Origin: Smallanthus sonchifolius
Lineage: Eukaryota > Streptophyta > Magnoliopsida > Asterales > Asteraceae
Assembly (NCBI GenBank): GCA_023525975.1
Contig: CM042030.1
Coordinates: forward strand, 27,274,350-27,338,349
DNA: 64,000 nt
Reading direction: 5' to 3'
The position numbers were made by a program, and so were the translations under genes. Within the stretch, counting starts at the first letter, position 1; each line of letters begins with the position of its first letter. Positions 47,939 to 59,600 of the stretch are shown here, piece by piece. The notes below the pieces were generated by a model. The model had not been told where the DNA came from. It made no database searches and was given only the letters and a program-made list of their open reading frames with translations.

Positions 47939-50900
47939 TTAGGCCGAGAGAAGCTTTGTCCATTCATCAGTGTGGATGCAAAACTTGTCTGCTAGTACCT
48001 CCAGATCTCTCACAGAGAAATTGATGAAGCAAACTTCATCAAAAACCCTGATCACTTCCTTTGGCACTGTGTTTCCACTATCTGACTTACCTTTACCCAT
48101 AACCACAGCCTCGCCCGTTTTTGGATCAACGTACCAGTACCACATGCCACCAAGAATATCCTGAGGTAACTTGCTCAGGGGAATCTTAGTTTCACATCTC
48201 ACTGGCTTGTATACCAATCTCTTTAAGGGTTTCTTAGTCACAGGATGCACAGCGTGCTTATCCTTGACTCTTCTGGGCACCTGAGGCTTGAGGTATTCAA
48301 ATTTCCCTGATCTTGTTTCCCGCTGTAGTGTTACCCACAAACCCATTGCTACTGCATTACTCGAGTGACTCAGCAGGTCGCGGTTTACGAGGTTCACAAG
48401 GTCGTACTTGGGCAAAGAGTTGAACGCCTCACTGGTGGGTTTCAAGTATTGAACCCCCCCAGATCTTTTGATGGCGAACAGCTGCTTGTCCTCCTCGAAC
48501 CTAACAGCTAAGATCATACCTGTCGCTCCGTGCCTGTCTGTGATAGACGTCTTTTGCCACACGGGAGCTGGACCCTTTGTAGATGCAAAAGGCATGTCTT
48601 TCTCTTTCGGTGCCTCGGGGTCCACAGGTGTAGGGTCGACTGGGGAGGCTTCAGTTGTAGCTTCAACATTACTTGCCATGTCAACTGAGCCTGTGTCTGT
48701 TTCGAGCAGAGATTCGAGCGATGGTATTCCAAAGATCTCACCATCCTCTAACTCGTACTCTAGTTCCCCGTCGCCCTTAGGAATCTCGATTATCACATAA
48801 TCATCATCATCATCGTTCCAATCATCACCAGAGTCGATCTCTCCTTCTTCCAGATTAAGAAGAACATCGATCTGTGCTTCTTTAGAATAGTCAGGCTCGA
48901 GATAGAGAATCTCATCAGCCACTGACTTCCCTTTGTCTCCGCCACCACCACCTGAGGTATCACCACCCTCTTGCTGAGTAGACTCCCCCTCAGCCAATGG
49001 AAAAGAAGAGATGGGCACAATCGCCAAAGCTAGGTGCTCACCTCCACTAGGACCGACTTCAGGATCCTTGTCTTTATCATCATCCTTAGTCAGATCGACT
49101 GGATGACAAGACTCGGCACAGGTGGATTTCTTTTCTTTGTCTTTCTCTTTCTCTTTCTCTGTCTCCTTCTCCCCCTGAGCACCGAGCTTCTTGGTCAGTT
49201 CTTCAACTAATTTGACCATCGCTTCGTGCTCTTTTCTCTGCAAATCGATCCTTAGTTCAAGTGAAGTTCTGTGGCCTAGAATTATTTCATTCGTCTTCAT
49301 TAAAAGTTCATTCTGTGCCATCACATTCTTCAGCCGCTCGTTCGTCCCTGTTTTCTGGCTATTGAGAATCCTAACTTCATCGGCCAGAGAATTGATCTGT
49401 GCTTGTTGAGCATCAGACTCCTCCTTTGACTTTTGAATTGTCTTCAACAGTTCAGCAACTTGGGTCTCTAGCACATCGATCCTTGCATCATTCGGATCAG
49501 GATGCCTAGAAGATGAGGCTTCGGCATTATGGATGGGAGAGGAGAAGATTGTGTCAAAGTCAAACCCTTGTGAGAAATCACCATAGTTGAAGGGTTGACC
49601 TGACGGCTCTTTGGTGGGTGTTGGAATTGGGGATGTAATGATGGGAGTTATGGTTGGGGTGACGGTGACTGACTCCGTTAGAATTGGAGTAGTCACTGTC
49701 ACTTGGACAGTTGGAGTAGGGAGGGTCACCGTCACAGGAATCTCCTCTATGACCGCCGTGACTGCCATATCTGCTTGTACTAGTGGCCTTCTCCTCCGTC
49801 TATACAGTTGCTGTTCTGATGGGGTAGATTCTAACTCTGGTCTGGCAGCTTCAACATGTACTGGCTGCACAGTTGGAATCTCTTCAATCCTGGGGATAGC
49901 AACCTTTTGCCGATCGCCCCTTTCCTTGTTAGCACTCTCATGCCTCTGTCTTTGTAGAGCAGCGTCAGAGTCGGAATCCGGCTCATATTCGCTGCTCGAG
50001 CTTTGTCGATTTCTTTTTGAAGACGACGCAGGCAGGGTAACCTGTGCCAACCTCCTCAGATGTACCTGTGATGGTGCGTCATCGGAATCAGAAGAATCTG
50101 ATTCTGTTGCCTCCGAATCGGATTCCTCAGCACCACCAACACCACCTTCATCATCACCTTCATGTTCATCATCACCTTCATCACCCTCATTCTCCTGTTC
50201 TTCATCAGAGTGATCACTCATCTCTAGTCCCGAGTTGGGACTATACCAGTTCCAGTCCTCCGGAGCGACGTATGCTTCATTAATCAGGTGGCCGAAGAGT
50301 TCAGTATGCTCAGGGGTAGGTTCTACACTGCCTGGCTTTAGAAACTGTGCAAAGACTCTCTTGTCCACCCGTTTTACCTGCAATCTCTCCCCGATAGCGC
50401 GTAGGTTTGGCAGTGCATCATCGATCAGTAGCTGCACAAACCTTGGGTACAAAAGGAACCTGAACCTCTCTGCTGTATTTATCTGGTCATTTAGTGCTTT
50501 GAAGATGTAGCGAGAGAAGTTATAGCCCCGATTGAGAGACAGGCCCACCATGGCCGCTGCTAGGTCATGACCCATGGCATCCTTCCCCGCTTTCCTGGAT
50601 GAGATGCACACGATCATGATGTGGGCAAAATAACGCCATTGATCCAATACCCACATCTTCTTGTAAGAAGCATAGTCCCTTGCCCCGACATACCCCATTC
50701 TATGCCTCCAACACCCATCCACGTAGTAATCTGGATAGGATGTCGGGTCGGTAGCAAGGTCTCCGAACCGTAGTACTCTCCTGATTGTATCCTCCGAGAT
50801 AGCAATAGCCCGACCGTCAACTGTTGCCCTTATGACATTAGGGGACACCGTGCAATCGTGCTCGGCAGTCTCCCAGAATTGCTCCAGGTAAGGTCTTGAG

Positions 50901-51043
50901 ACTGTTGGGTTTGCTGAGATTGCATAACTTATTCTGGATCTGTTGAGAAAATCCACAATCTCCCTGTACTGCAAGGCTGCGCCTTTCCATTCTGGTTCGG
51001 TGTTAGCCACTAGGTTGAATTCGTCAGTGAATGCACGAGCCAT
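47939..51043 (-). CDS. Copia-2 ORF3: third-ORF protein, intact (1034 aa), function unknown
   Basis: Open from the ATG at 51043. I prefer this start to the in-frame ATG at 51112 because CTGTGTGTGTTTGCAG, a splice-acceptor-like site, ends three bases before it and the Copia-1 homologue starts at the equivalent place. Rough layout: residues 1-230 globular (FWETAE near 55, IRATVDGRAIAISEDTIRRV near 70, YPRFVQLL near 205); 270-330 strongly acidic Asp/Glu/Ser; 340-480 with basic patches (KRNRQ, RRRRRP) and Pro/Thr/Val repeats; about 520-670 coiled coil ending in a Lys/Glu run; acidic 700-830; conserved C-terminal module from about 860 (GGVQYLKP, YKPVR). No signal peptide or membrane helix is visible, so it does not look like a classic envelope protein. 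The N-terminal module recalls proteins abundant in Asteraceae genomes (from memory). Possible chromatin or nuclear targeting is inference. Confidence 0.85.
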   Translation of the reverse strand: MARAFTDEFNLVANTEPEWKGAALQYREIVDFLNRSRISYAISANPTVSRPYLEQFWETAEHDCTVSPNVIRATVDGRAIAISEDTIRRVLRFGDLATDPTSYPDYYVDGCWRHRMGYVGARDYASYKKMWVLDQWRYFAHIMIVCISSRKAGKDAMGHDLAAAMVGLSLNRGYNFSRYIFKALNDQINTAERFRFLLYPRFVQLLIDDALPNLRAIGERLQVKRVDKRVFAQFLKPGSVEPTPEHTELFGHLINEAYVAPEDWNWYSPNSGLEMSDHSDEEQENEGDEGDDEHEGDDEGGVGGAEESDSEATESDSSDSDDAPSQVHLRRLAQVTLPASSSKRNRQSSSSEYEPDSDSDAALQRQRHESANKERGDRQKVAIPRIEEIPTVQPVHVEAARPELESTPSEQQLYRRRRRPLVQADMAVTAVIEEIPVTVTLPTPTVQVTVTTPILTESVTVTPTITPIITSPIPTPTKEPSGQPFNYGDFSQGFDFDTIFSSPIHNAEASSSRHPDPNDARIDVLETQVAELLKTIQKSKEESDAQQAQINSLADEVRILNSQKTGTNERLKNVMAQNELLMKTNEIILGHRTSLELRIDLQRKEHEAMVKLVEELTKKLGAQGEKETEKEKEKDKEKKSTCAESCHPVDLTKDDDKDKDPEVGPSGGEHLALAIVPISSFPLAEGESTQQEGGDTSGGGGGDKGKSVADEILYLEPDYSKEAQIDVLLNLEEGEIDSGDDWNDDDDDYVIIEIPKGDGELEYELEDGEIFGIPSLESLLETDTGSVDMASNVEATTEASPVDPTPVDPEAPKEKDMPFASTKGPAPVWQKTSITDRHGATGMILAVRFEEDKQLFAIKRSGGVQYLKPTSEAFNSLPKYDLVNLVNRDLLSHSSNAVAMGLWVTLQRETRSGKFEYLKPQVPRRVKDKHAVHPVTKKPLKRLVYKPVRCETKIPLSKLPQDILGGMWYWYVDPKTGEAVVMGKGKSDSGNTVPKEVIRVFDEVCFINFSVRDLEVLADKFCIHTDEWTKLLSA

Positions 51044-51173
51044 AGCCTGCAAACACACACAGAAAACATATTCAGAATAGCTTATAACACTGGAAGTAGA
51101 CACACATGACACTGCATAATCGTTACACTTTGAAAAAAATTTTAGACTTGGAAAAAATTTCTAAGTGTTGGTC

Positions 51174-51240
51174 CTGCGCTCTTGTGTACTTAACAAGTAC
51201 GCAGGAATTACTTCTTGCGTACTTGCTAAGTGCGCAAGAA
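51174..51240. repeat. Proximal family A array before Copia-2 ORF3
   Basis: Half-sites TGTACTTAACAAGTACGCAG and TTGCGTACTTGCTAAGTGCG, about 130 bases before the ORF3 ATG and inside the putative leader intron. Confidence 0.9.
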
Positions 51241-51751
51241 CAACCCTTAGCAAAATTTCCGAAACTGAAAAAAAAAATCACAGATTGCATATTGACAGGT
51301 CTAGTAGGTCGCCACTTAGTCGGAATCAACGATTCTAACTTATGGGACCATTGTTGACACCAGCAACTACCAAAATACACCAAATTTTGACCTAGACAGT
51401 CTACGACCCACTGTCGGTTCATCTTCAACCAACAGATCAAATCGAGGACAGGAGGATGATTAGATATGCGATTAAGGTTTCCATTAACATGTTAATGATA
51501 ATAAGTTACCCAAACAATCCCAGATTATCCCAATTTTTGTCGGATTTAACCAAAAAAAAAATTCTATGTCAAATCGGTCCAAAAGCATGAATCGACGGTT
51601 GGAATTGCCCTAATGAGATGTAATACGATGATGAAAGTATTGACGGGATGAAAAGAGGGTTTGAACACACTCGATTTTTGAGAGAAAAATTGCAAGGGGG
51701 AAAAAAATTAGGTTTGAAAGCGTGAAACCTGAAAAATTTTCTAAGTGACGG

Positions 51752-51758
51752 ATTTATA
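51752..51758 (-). promoter_or_regulatory. TATA box upstream of Copia-2 ORF3
   Basis: Minus-strand GGGTATAAATCC lies between the distal palindrome array and a CT-rich leader, about 710 bases before the ORF3 ATG. Confidence 0.5.
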
Positions 51759-51773
51759 CCCCTCAGAAATTGT

Positions 51774-51920
51774 TCGTGCGTACTTGTTAAGTGCGCACGA
51801 ATTAACTCTTGCGTACTTAACAAGTGCGCAAGGCTTAACTCTTGCGTACTTGCTAAGTGCGCAAGTTTTACTACGTGCGTACTTAGCTAAGTGCGCAGAA
51901 ACCTTAAGTGCGCAACTTTT
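51774..51920. repeat. Distal family A array before Copia-2 ORF3
   Basis: Four units of GCGTACTT-n-AAGTGCGCA with period about 37 bp, plus a terminal half-site. Confidence 0.93.
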
Positions 51921-53237
51921 CAACTCAGAATTTATGAAGATTTTCAAGTCAAATAACGAACAAGATAAAACTATTCAACCAAGAGGATTCAAATACAATT
52001 CATGAAGGTTAAACATAAAATATTTTTGGCTTTTTTCTGATTAAACTTGAACAATGTATAAACTTAAAAACTTAAAATCTTTTTGTGCTTTTCAAGATAG
52101 ATATATACAATCATTTACACAAGCTATTTTTGATCAAAGACACGAGCAAAGGATCATATCAGGCTATCTTTTAGCAAAAACGATACAAAATAAACATCAA
52201 AGAATATGGGATCATGTCATGTATTACTTTTTATTCAAACGTAATAAGCACATAAACAAGTAATTCAAGTTGACAATATTATAAGATTTGAAACTATACG
52301 CATCTTTGTATCATGTTCTTGTGTATTAAGGTATTAATTATAAGATATACAACGTGTACCCCACTGAGATGCTATGATATTTTGCACTATCTTCAAGGCA
52401 TCTAAGATTATTTTCAATTATTTTCTTAATTTTCAGAATGAAGTTACATCAGTTAGCACAGAAAAATCAAGCAGAATCCATAAGGATTATCAGGAATCAT
52501 AAGATTCAGAATCGATTGATTCGTTTGTCTTGGTTTCATGTGAGCTTCTTCTTTGAATATCGGTATGATGATTCGGGATAATGAACATGGTGTTTGATTA
52601 TACGGTAAGGGGATCCAACTTTTATCTGGATTTGATTTCAATGAACTAGGAATGATTCAAGGGTGTATACATGCTCAACGGTTAATGTAGAGACATGTCT
52701 TGATTCAATCTCTCCTTGCATACTTGTGAGTATAGGCAGTGAGATGAACCGCATTAATTGTGCTAACAACATAACCCGAAACTGATCTCAAAAGAAAATT
52801 ATTGTCAAAATCTAACATCCTTTATCTGATAATGATCTTTTCTATTCTTTTACGCACACACACACACTTGCAAACATGGGTTCAAATCACGGTTGTAATT
52901 AAGATTTAGTTTCCACACTACTAGTGATTCAAAGACGCATACAGCCTACTGACACTTCAAATTACTTGTAAATAAACAGATTAAAAACATAATAATTTTA
53001 AACAGATAAGTAAGCATGACGCAATCATTTCCCATATGAGCAGTCTATGGTGTTTAGATCATTTCTGATGTACTATCATTTCCTCTTTTCTCAAGTTAAC
53101 TTTGAAATTTTCTCCATTTTCTATTTTGTTTTTGGGTTTTGTAAAATATTTTAAAGATTAAAAGAACTATACAGAAAATTTAAAAGAATTAAAAATTTAA
53201 CTTCCATGAATTGAAATGATTTAAGAAAACTTAGTTT

Positions 53238-56200
53238 TCACTCAGGGTTGAACATTCCTATCAAGTTGACAAGATGCTCAAAGCGGGATCGATCAAATGC
53301 CTTTGTGAAAAGGTCAGCAAGATTGTCATCCGTGTGAACTTTTACAAGTTCAATTAAATGCTTTTCAGCACAGTCACGGATGAAATGAAGACGAATCTCA
53401 ATATGTTTAGTTTTGGAATGTTTCACCGGGTTATTTGTGATAGACATGGTAGCATTGTTGTCAATGAACAGAGGAGTTCCAGTGAAGTTCAAGCCGTAGT
53501 CTCGCAATTGCTGCTGAATCCACAATATCTGAGAACAACCGCTAGCTGCAGCAATGTATTCTGCTTCACAAGTTGAGACAGAAACCGTTGACTGCTTCTT
53601 GCACTGCCAGGAGACCAGCCTGTCTCCCAAGAATTGACATCCACCAGAAGTTGACTTTCTGTCAAGGTTACAACCGCCATAATCTGAATCAGTGTAGGCT
53701 TTGAAGTCAAATGACTGCTGCTTAGAGTACCAAAGACCTAATCGGGATTTCCCTTTCAGGTATCTGAAAATTCTCTTCACGGCTATCATATGTGACTCCT
53801 TCGGTTGAGACTGAAACCTTGAGCACAAACATACAGCAAACATTATATCGGGTCTTGAAGCTGTGAGATACATAAGTGATCCGATCATCCCACGGTACAA
53901 CCTGCTGTCCACATCCTTTCCATCTCTGTCGGGATGCAAACCATGATTGACTGGGATTGGTGTGCCATACGTAGTGCTATCACTCATCTTGTATTTTGAC
54001 ATGATGTCCTGCACGTACTTAGTTTGATGTAGATAAATACCATTCTCTCTTTGACTGACTTGTAGACCTAGAAAGAATGACAGTTCACCCATATTGCTCA
54101 TTTCAAACTTGGACTTCATCACCTTCTCGAATTCCCTACACATCCCTTCATTGGTCGACCCAAAGATAATGTCGTCGACATATACTTGCACAAGAAGAAT
54201 GGCGCCTTCTGCTTTCCGTATGAAGAGAGTCGAGTCAATCTGTCCACGGTCGAAACCATTAGACAGTAAATGCTTAGATAATGTCTCATACCATGCCCGC
54301 GGTGCTTGATGAAGACCATAAAGTGCTTTGTCGAGCTTGTACATTTTATTGATATTATGCGGATCTTCAAAACCGGGAGGTTGAGTGACATAGACTTCTT
54401 CATGAACCTTACCATAAAGGAAAGCACTCTTAACATCAAGTTGATAGACCTTGAAGCCGACATATGTGGCATAAGCCAAGAACAGTCGAATGGCCTCAAT
54501 TCTAGCAACTGGGGCATATACTTCATTGTAATCCAAGCCCTCTTGTTGATAAAAACCCTGAACAACCAATCTTGCTTTGTTCTTCACAACAACATGACGA
54601 TCATCCGTCTTGCATTTAAACACCCATCTGGTACCAATTGGCTGAAAGCCTTTTGGCAAGTCAACTAAATCCCACACGTGCAACTTTTGGAATTGAGACA
54701 GTTCATCTTGCATCGCCTCAATCCAGCAGTTGTCAGTGAGAGCCTCCTTCACATTCTTCGGCTCTAACTGGGACACAAATGCAGCATGCAGACATGTTTC
54801 CATGACACCGGTGTCAAATATCTCTGTGTAAAGACTGGTGTTCTCAGTGATCGTTCTGTGACGAGTCTGAACACCGGCATAAGGATCACCAATAATGTTG
54901 TCGATTGGATGATTCCTATGCACTCTCGTCTCTGGTACAATCGGTTCCTGAATTTCTGGATCTAGATTCGTGCTTAACTCCCCCATTTCCTGTGTACCAG
55001 AGGAAGAAGATTCAATGTTTATTGGATCAGCTGGAGCTTCATTTCCTACAGTTGTGTTAGGATTGGCTGGAGCGTCATCTCCAACAACACGAACATCTTC
55101 ACTGTCATGAGTTCCAGATGCAGATGCAGCATTGGACTCTGGAGTTATAATTGGAACAGTAGTACGAGTTGAAAAACTGGAGTCATCGCCGCCACCAAAT
55201 AACTCATAAACATTTGCGGCGTCTTCTGCAGATAAATCAGGAAGATTGAACGACTTGAATAGCGCATCACAATCAAAACCCCAAGCTGGACCTTTTGGTT
55301 ATGGTGGAATGCTGTGTTTACTGCAATCCACTTCAAACCATTCCTCGACAGTACGAGTTCCTATATTGTACACCCTCTTGCAAGGCGAGTTGGCAACGTA
55401 TCCTAAGAAGATGCCTTCCACCGCTTTTGCATGAAACTTAGACTTGCGGTCTTTGTACTGTAGCAACAAGGAACAAGGACTACCGAAATGAACTAGGTAA
55501 TCAAGATTGGGAAGTCGATTGTTGATCAACTCGTAGCAAGTTTTGTTGTGCCTCTTCACAACCAGAACCCTGTTTAAGACGTGACAAGCTGTATTAACGG
55601 CTTCTGCCCAGAAAGTAACAGGAAGCTTTGCATCTGACAGCATAGTCCTTGCAGTCTCAATCAGTGTTCTGTTCTTCCTTTCAGCAACTCCATTCTGTTG
55701 AGGCGTGTACGGCGTGCTGAATTCGTGACGGATCCCTTTCTTGAGACAGAAAAGCTCCATCTAGTTATTCTTGAACTCAGTTCCGTTGTCACTCCTAATT
55801 CTTCTAACTTTCAGCTTGCAAAGAGATTCCAAGCTCAGGATCAAGTATTGAAGAATATCAGCAGTCTCGTTTTTAGTACCTAAAAAATGAACCCAAGAAA
55901 AACGTGAGAAATCATCAGTTACAACCAGACAGAATGACTTACCTCCAATACTCCTGATACTTATGGGGCCAAACAGATCCATGTGTAATAGCTCCAAAGG
56001 GGTATCGATAGATTTTTGGAGCTTGGGCTTGTGAGACTTCCGTTGCTGTTTGCCCTTTTTACAAGGCATACAGTCATCTGCAACGGTAAACCTCAGCTTA
56101 GGAACCCCGGTTACCAAACCGTTTCGGACAAGATGATTCATTTTACGATAAGAAATATGTCCGAGTTTCCTATGCCACAAGATGGAATCAAGTTCTGTTG

Positions 56201-56645
56201 CTTTGGTAAGCAAACAGGTAGGAACTGATGAGGTGGTTGTTGCCACGCTCATATCGATCTGATAGGTGTCGTTTGTTCTTGGTGCTCTCATCAGGATCCA
56301 ATCTTTCGGAACTTCAAAACCGGGTTTGAGAATCAGGCATTCTGACTTGTCAAACATCACCGAGTACTCCTTGTCATACATTTGGGAGACACTCAACAGG
56401 TTATGCTTCAGCTGCTCGCAGAAGTTGACATTGTCAAAGCTGACACAACCGTTCGAAACCACGCCTTGACACGTGATACTGCCGCCTTTTTCTCCGGCAA
56501 AGGCCACATAGCCGCCTCTGAATGGTTTAACGTCTTGAAGCAAGGCCATGTTTCCTGTCATGTGCCGGGAGCATCCACTATCTACATACCAACGGTTAGA
56601 GATAGTACCCTTCGGACGTCCCTGCACGAGTAACAAAAGAATTAG
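53238..56645 (-). pseudogene. Copia-2 pol: protease, integrase, RT, RNase H; two in-frame stops
   Basis: The pol frame opens at 56645, overlapping the gag stop (56642-56644) in the -1 frame. Protease WYVDSGCSRHMTG (about 56585). GAG-pre-integrase HHCC (LWHRKLGHISY, CMPCKKGKQ). Integrase core (HMDLFGPISI, VVTDDFSRF, RSDNGTEF, PQQNGVAERKN). RT (VYAPVARIEAIRL, QLDVKSAFLYG, VQVYVDDIIFGST at about 54180). RNase H (AYTDSDYGGC, STCEAEYIAA, KTKHIEIRLHF) to the stop at 53238. The lesions are TAG at 55761-55763, just after the integrase second Asp, and TAA at 55299-55301, in the integrase C-terminus. Everything else stays in one frame, so this copy died recently or is the sort helped in trans. Confidence 0.93.
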
Positions 56646-59600
56646 TTAGATTTGGAGACCCAAGCCATTGTGGTCTTGGGTCGTCCATCCTTCTTAAAAT
56701 AAACTACTTCTTTCAACTCACAGTCATGATGACTGTTTGAAATTGGTGAATCTTTGGATGAATTTGGAACAGGAGATTGAGAACTTTTAACTTTCTTGTT
56801 CCAGGATGTCTTTTGATTCTTAACCAGAACAGTAGACTTTGGCTCAACCACAGCCGGTGAACTTGTGGAAGCTTCACTTGATTGAGTCTTAGTTAGCTGT
56901 TCCAGTTTTCTCAACCTCTTATTCCTTCTTCTTCTTTGTGGCTTAGAGAGTCTAGCCACAGATTTCGCACCAGTGCGTGTACTACCAGATGTAGACACAC
57001 GAGGTACAGCAGGTTGCTTTACCTTTCTTGCAACAGATGGTTTGACCTCAGACTTAATCTTAGGTTTTCCCATAGGTTGTACTGGTGGTTTCACCACATT
57101 CTGCTTTTGACTTTTGGGAGATGGTTTCACTGGTGGCGACCTGGGGATAACAGCAGGCTGTGAAACAACATGCTGTTTCCCTTGGTTCTTAGAAGGACAG
57201 TTCACAACAATGTGCCCAACCAAGCCACAGTGAAAACAGTTCCTCTTGTCTACATAAGTTCTCTTGTAATGCTCATTAAATCTGGCCTTAGAAAACTCTC
57301 CATTATGAGCAGGAGGAGTTGGTTTATGAACAGAAGTCTGACCTTTTTCAGTTTGGTTTTTGGGGGTATAATACTTTTGCAAATTCTCTTTGTAACCAAG
57401 CCCATAATGAGCTGAAAAAGCCTCTTTCTTAACTTGGTTAATATTTTTATAACCCCCGTAAAGCATTACCTTAAGTTTATCATTTGTTTCAATGATATCA
57501 GGTTCAGTTAAAATGCAGTTATCACCATTAGTGATAATGTTTTTGTGGACTTTCTGTTCAATCAACAACTCCTCAGAGAATACTCCTTCAGGGCAAGTGT
57601 CAACCGACCCATCTTTAGAAGCAGTAACATACTCCTTACTAGATGTGGAGTTAGCCTTACTTGAGGATTCATCCTTTTTAGGGGAATCATCCTTATCAGA
57701 GGACTCATCTAGACAGGTGAGATCAATGTCTATCAAGCTATTGACAAACTTCCCACTTATTGGTGGAGGAATGGCATTGGTACCAAGACCTATACCCTTC
57801 ATTTTCCTCACTACTGATTCGTAGTGCTCCACCACAAAGCGAGAGTTTTTCAACTTCTCATTTGTACATTTTAACTGCAGGATCTCATTTTGCAGTTTGT
57901 TGATTTCATTGTTCCGTTTTTCTAACCCCCTATACGCAATATCCAAGTGAACTTGTTGCTCACTTATTTGTAAAGAATATTCACATTTTTCCTTTTTTAA
58001 CGTTTCAACAGACTCTTTAAAATGTTTTTCGTTTGCTTTGTAATTATGAGCTGCCATAGTTAGGGGTTCGAGTTTGTCTTGGAGCTTAGAAATTTCATGC
58101 TTCAGCTCTAGACACTTAGAACAAGAAATAACAAAGAAAGGGTTAGAATCTACCTCAGATGATGAACTCTGTGCTTCTCCAATGGCCATGAGAGCAACGG
58201 CAGTGGTAGACTCCTTTTCAACAGCTACAGAAGCTTCCTTCTCCTCAGCTTCTTTTCTCTCAGCCTCCATCAGCTCCATGATCTCAGCCATGAGACCAAC
58301 CTGTGTTTGAGCAATGATGGCGTCCTCTAGATGAACACCCCAATCAAAGTTTTCGTCATTCTGAGCTACCAGTGCATTTGACGAACCACCTTGGTGTTGA
58401 TTGTGGTGGCTAGTGTTGTTGTGGCCGTGGCTGTTTCCCTGCCTAGGTCTGGTGAAACCAGAGGCCGGTGCTCGGTCTTTTTGACACTCACGAGCAAAGT
58501 GTCCATAGTTCAGACACATGTAGCATTTGGCCTTGGATTTATCAAATCCAACCTTGGCATTAGAATGTCCACCAATGAACTTTCTTCCTGTTCTGTTCAG
58601 GAAACGCTTGGCCCTCCTCAAAAGCATGGCCATATTCCATTGAATATCCATGTCCTCAATATCATCAGGATCCACTTGGTTAAAGTCTTCTTCAATAGTT
58701 TCGGGATCCGTTAGCTTGCCGCCTATGAAATTCTCATACGCAAGCATACATGATGAAAACAATGCTACATGATCTTCAGCTATTTTGACTATTGCAGAAT
58801 GGTTAGCTGAAAGCGTAGCTGGAGGATTTCTTGAGGTGTGTTGATGATTAGTTCCTAACCCATATCCGGATGCATAACAAGCATGACCACCACACCCATT
58901 TGAGTGGTCTTCTTCATTGGAGTGTCCAGTAAAGAGGGCAATTCCAGAGCCCGATGATTTTGAAGTGGAAGACGTCCCATGATACATGGAAGGGTCCTGT
59001 ATCTGAGGTCTTCCCGAGCTCTCCTTCTTCATAAGATTCATGTTATGAGCTTGAATCTTACCAATAGCCTCATCTACTGTTAACTCATAGAATTTAGGAT
59101 TTTCCCTCATCAGGGTTGTATACATCTCAAACTTTGGTGGCAAAGCATCAAGAAAATTTTCAACCAGTTCTTCATCGGGATATTTCAGTTCAAAAGCTTT
59201 CAACTCCGTTTGTAAATGATAGAATCTAGAGATGAGATCATCTAACGATTCATTTTCCATGAAATTGAAGCATTCATACTGCTTCCGGAGAAGATCCCGC
59301 TTACTCTTCTTAATGTCACTGTTCCCCTCAAATCTTTTCTGAAGTGCTTTCCAAAGATCCTTGGAGGTGTCATAGCCTCGGAAGCAGTGAAACAATTCTC
59401 GAGTTAATGACATAGTGATTGAGCTAAGAGCCTTCTTTTCCCGATCATAAGCTTTCTTTTGTTCTTCATCAAGCTTAGAGATGGGCTTTGGCACCTCTTC
59501 ATCAAGATAGATGTGTGTGGGATGCTTATATCCCTCAAGGATTGGTATCCATAATGATGAGTCGGTGTATGAAATGTAGTGCTCAAAACGCGCCTTCCAA

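Larger units (their letters stand above)
51044..53237 (-). promoter_or_regulatory. Copia-2 pol-ORF3 interval: putative ORF3 promoter, leader and intron
   Basis: 2.2 kb with no coding signal. In minus-strand order: a 1.3-kb AT-rich stretch with the block CAACGTGTACCCCAC (52350-52364, plus strand); the distal family A array (51774-51920); a TATA box GGGTATAAATCC with TATAAAT at 51752-51758, 15 bases beyond the array; a leader rich in CT with TCTCTCAAAAATCG; a donor candidate TTTGG/GTAACT at about 51509; the proximal family A array (51174-51240); and an excellent acceptor TGTGTGTTTGCAG ending at 51047. The array-TATA spacing copies that of the LTR. Promoter and intron are inferred from sequence only. 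Confidence 0.55.

Noticed and set aside
49611..50213. 200-codon plus-strand frame opposite ORF3
   Set aside because: Antisense shadow of the acidic and Pro/Thr-rich parts of ORF3; low-complexity composition only.
47939..51043. Bona fide retroviral-type envelope gene
   Set aside because: No signal peptide, no hydrophobic fusion or membrane segment, no Cys-rich surface domain is visible; position alone is not enough.
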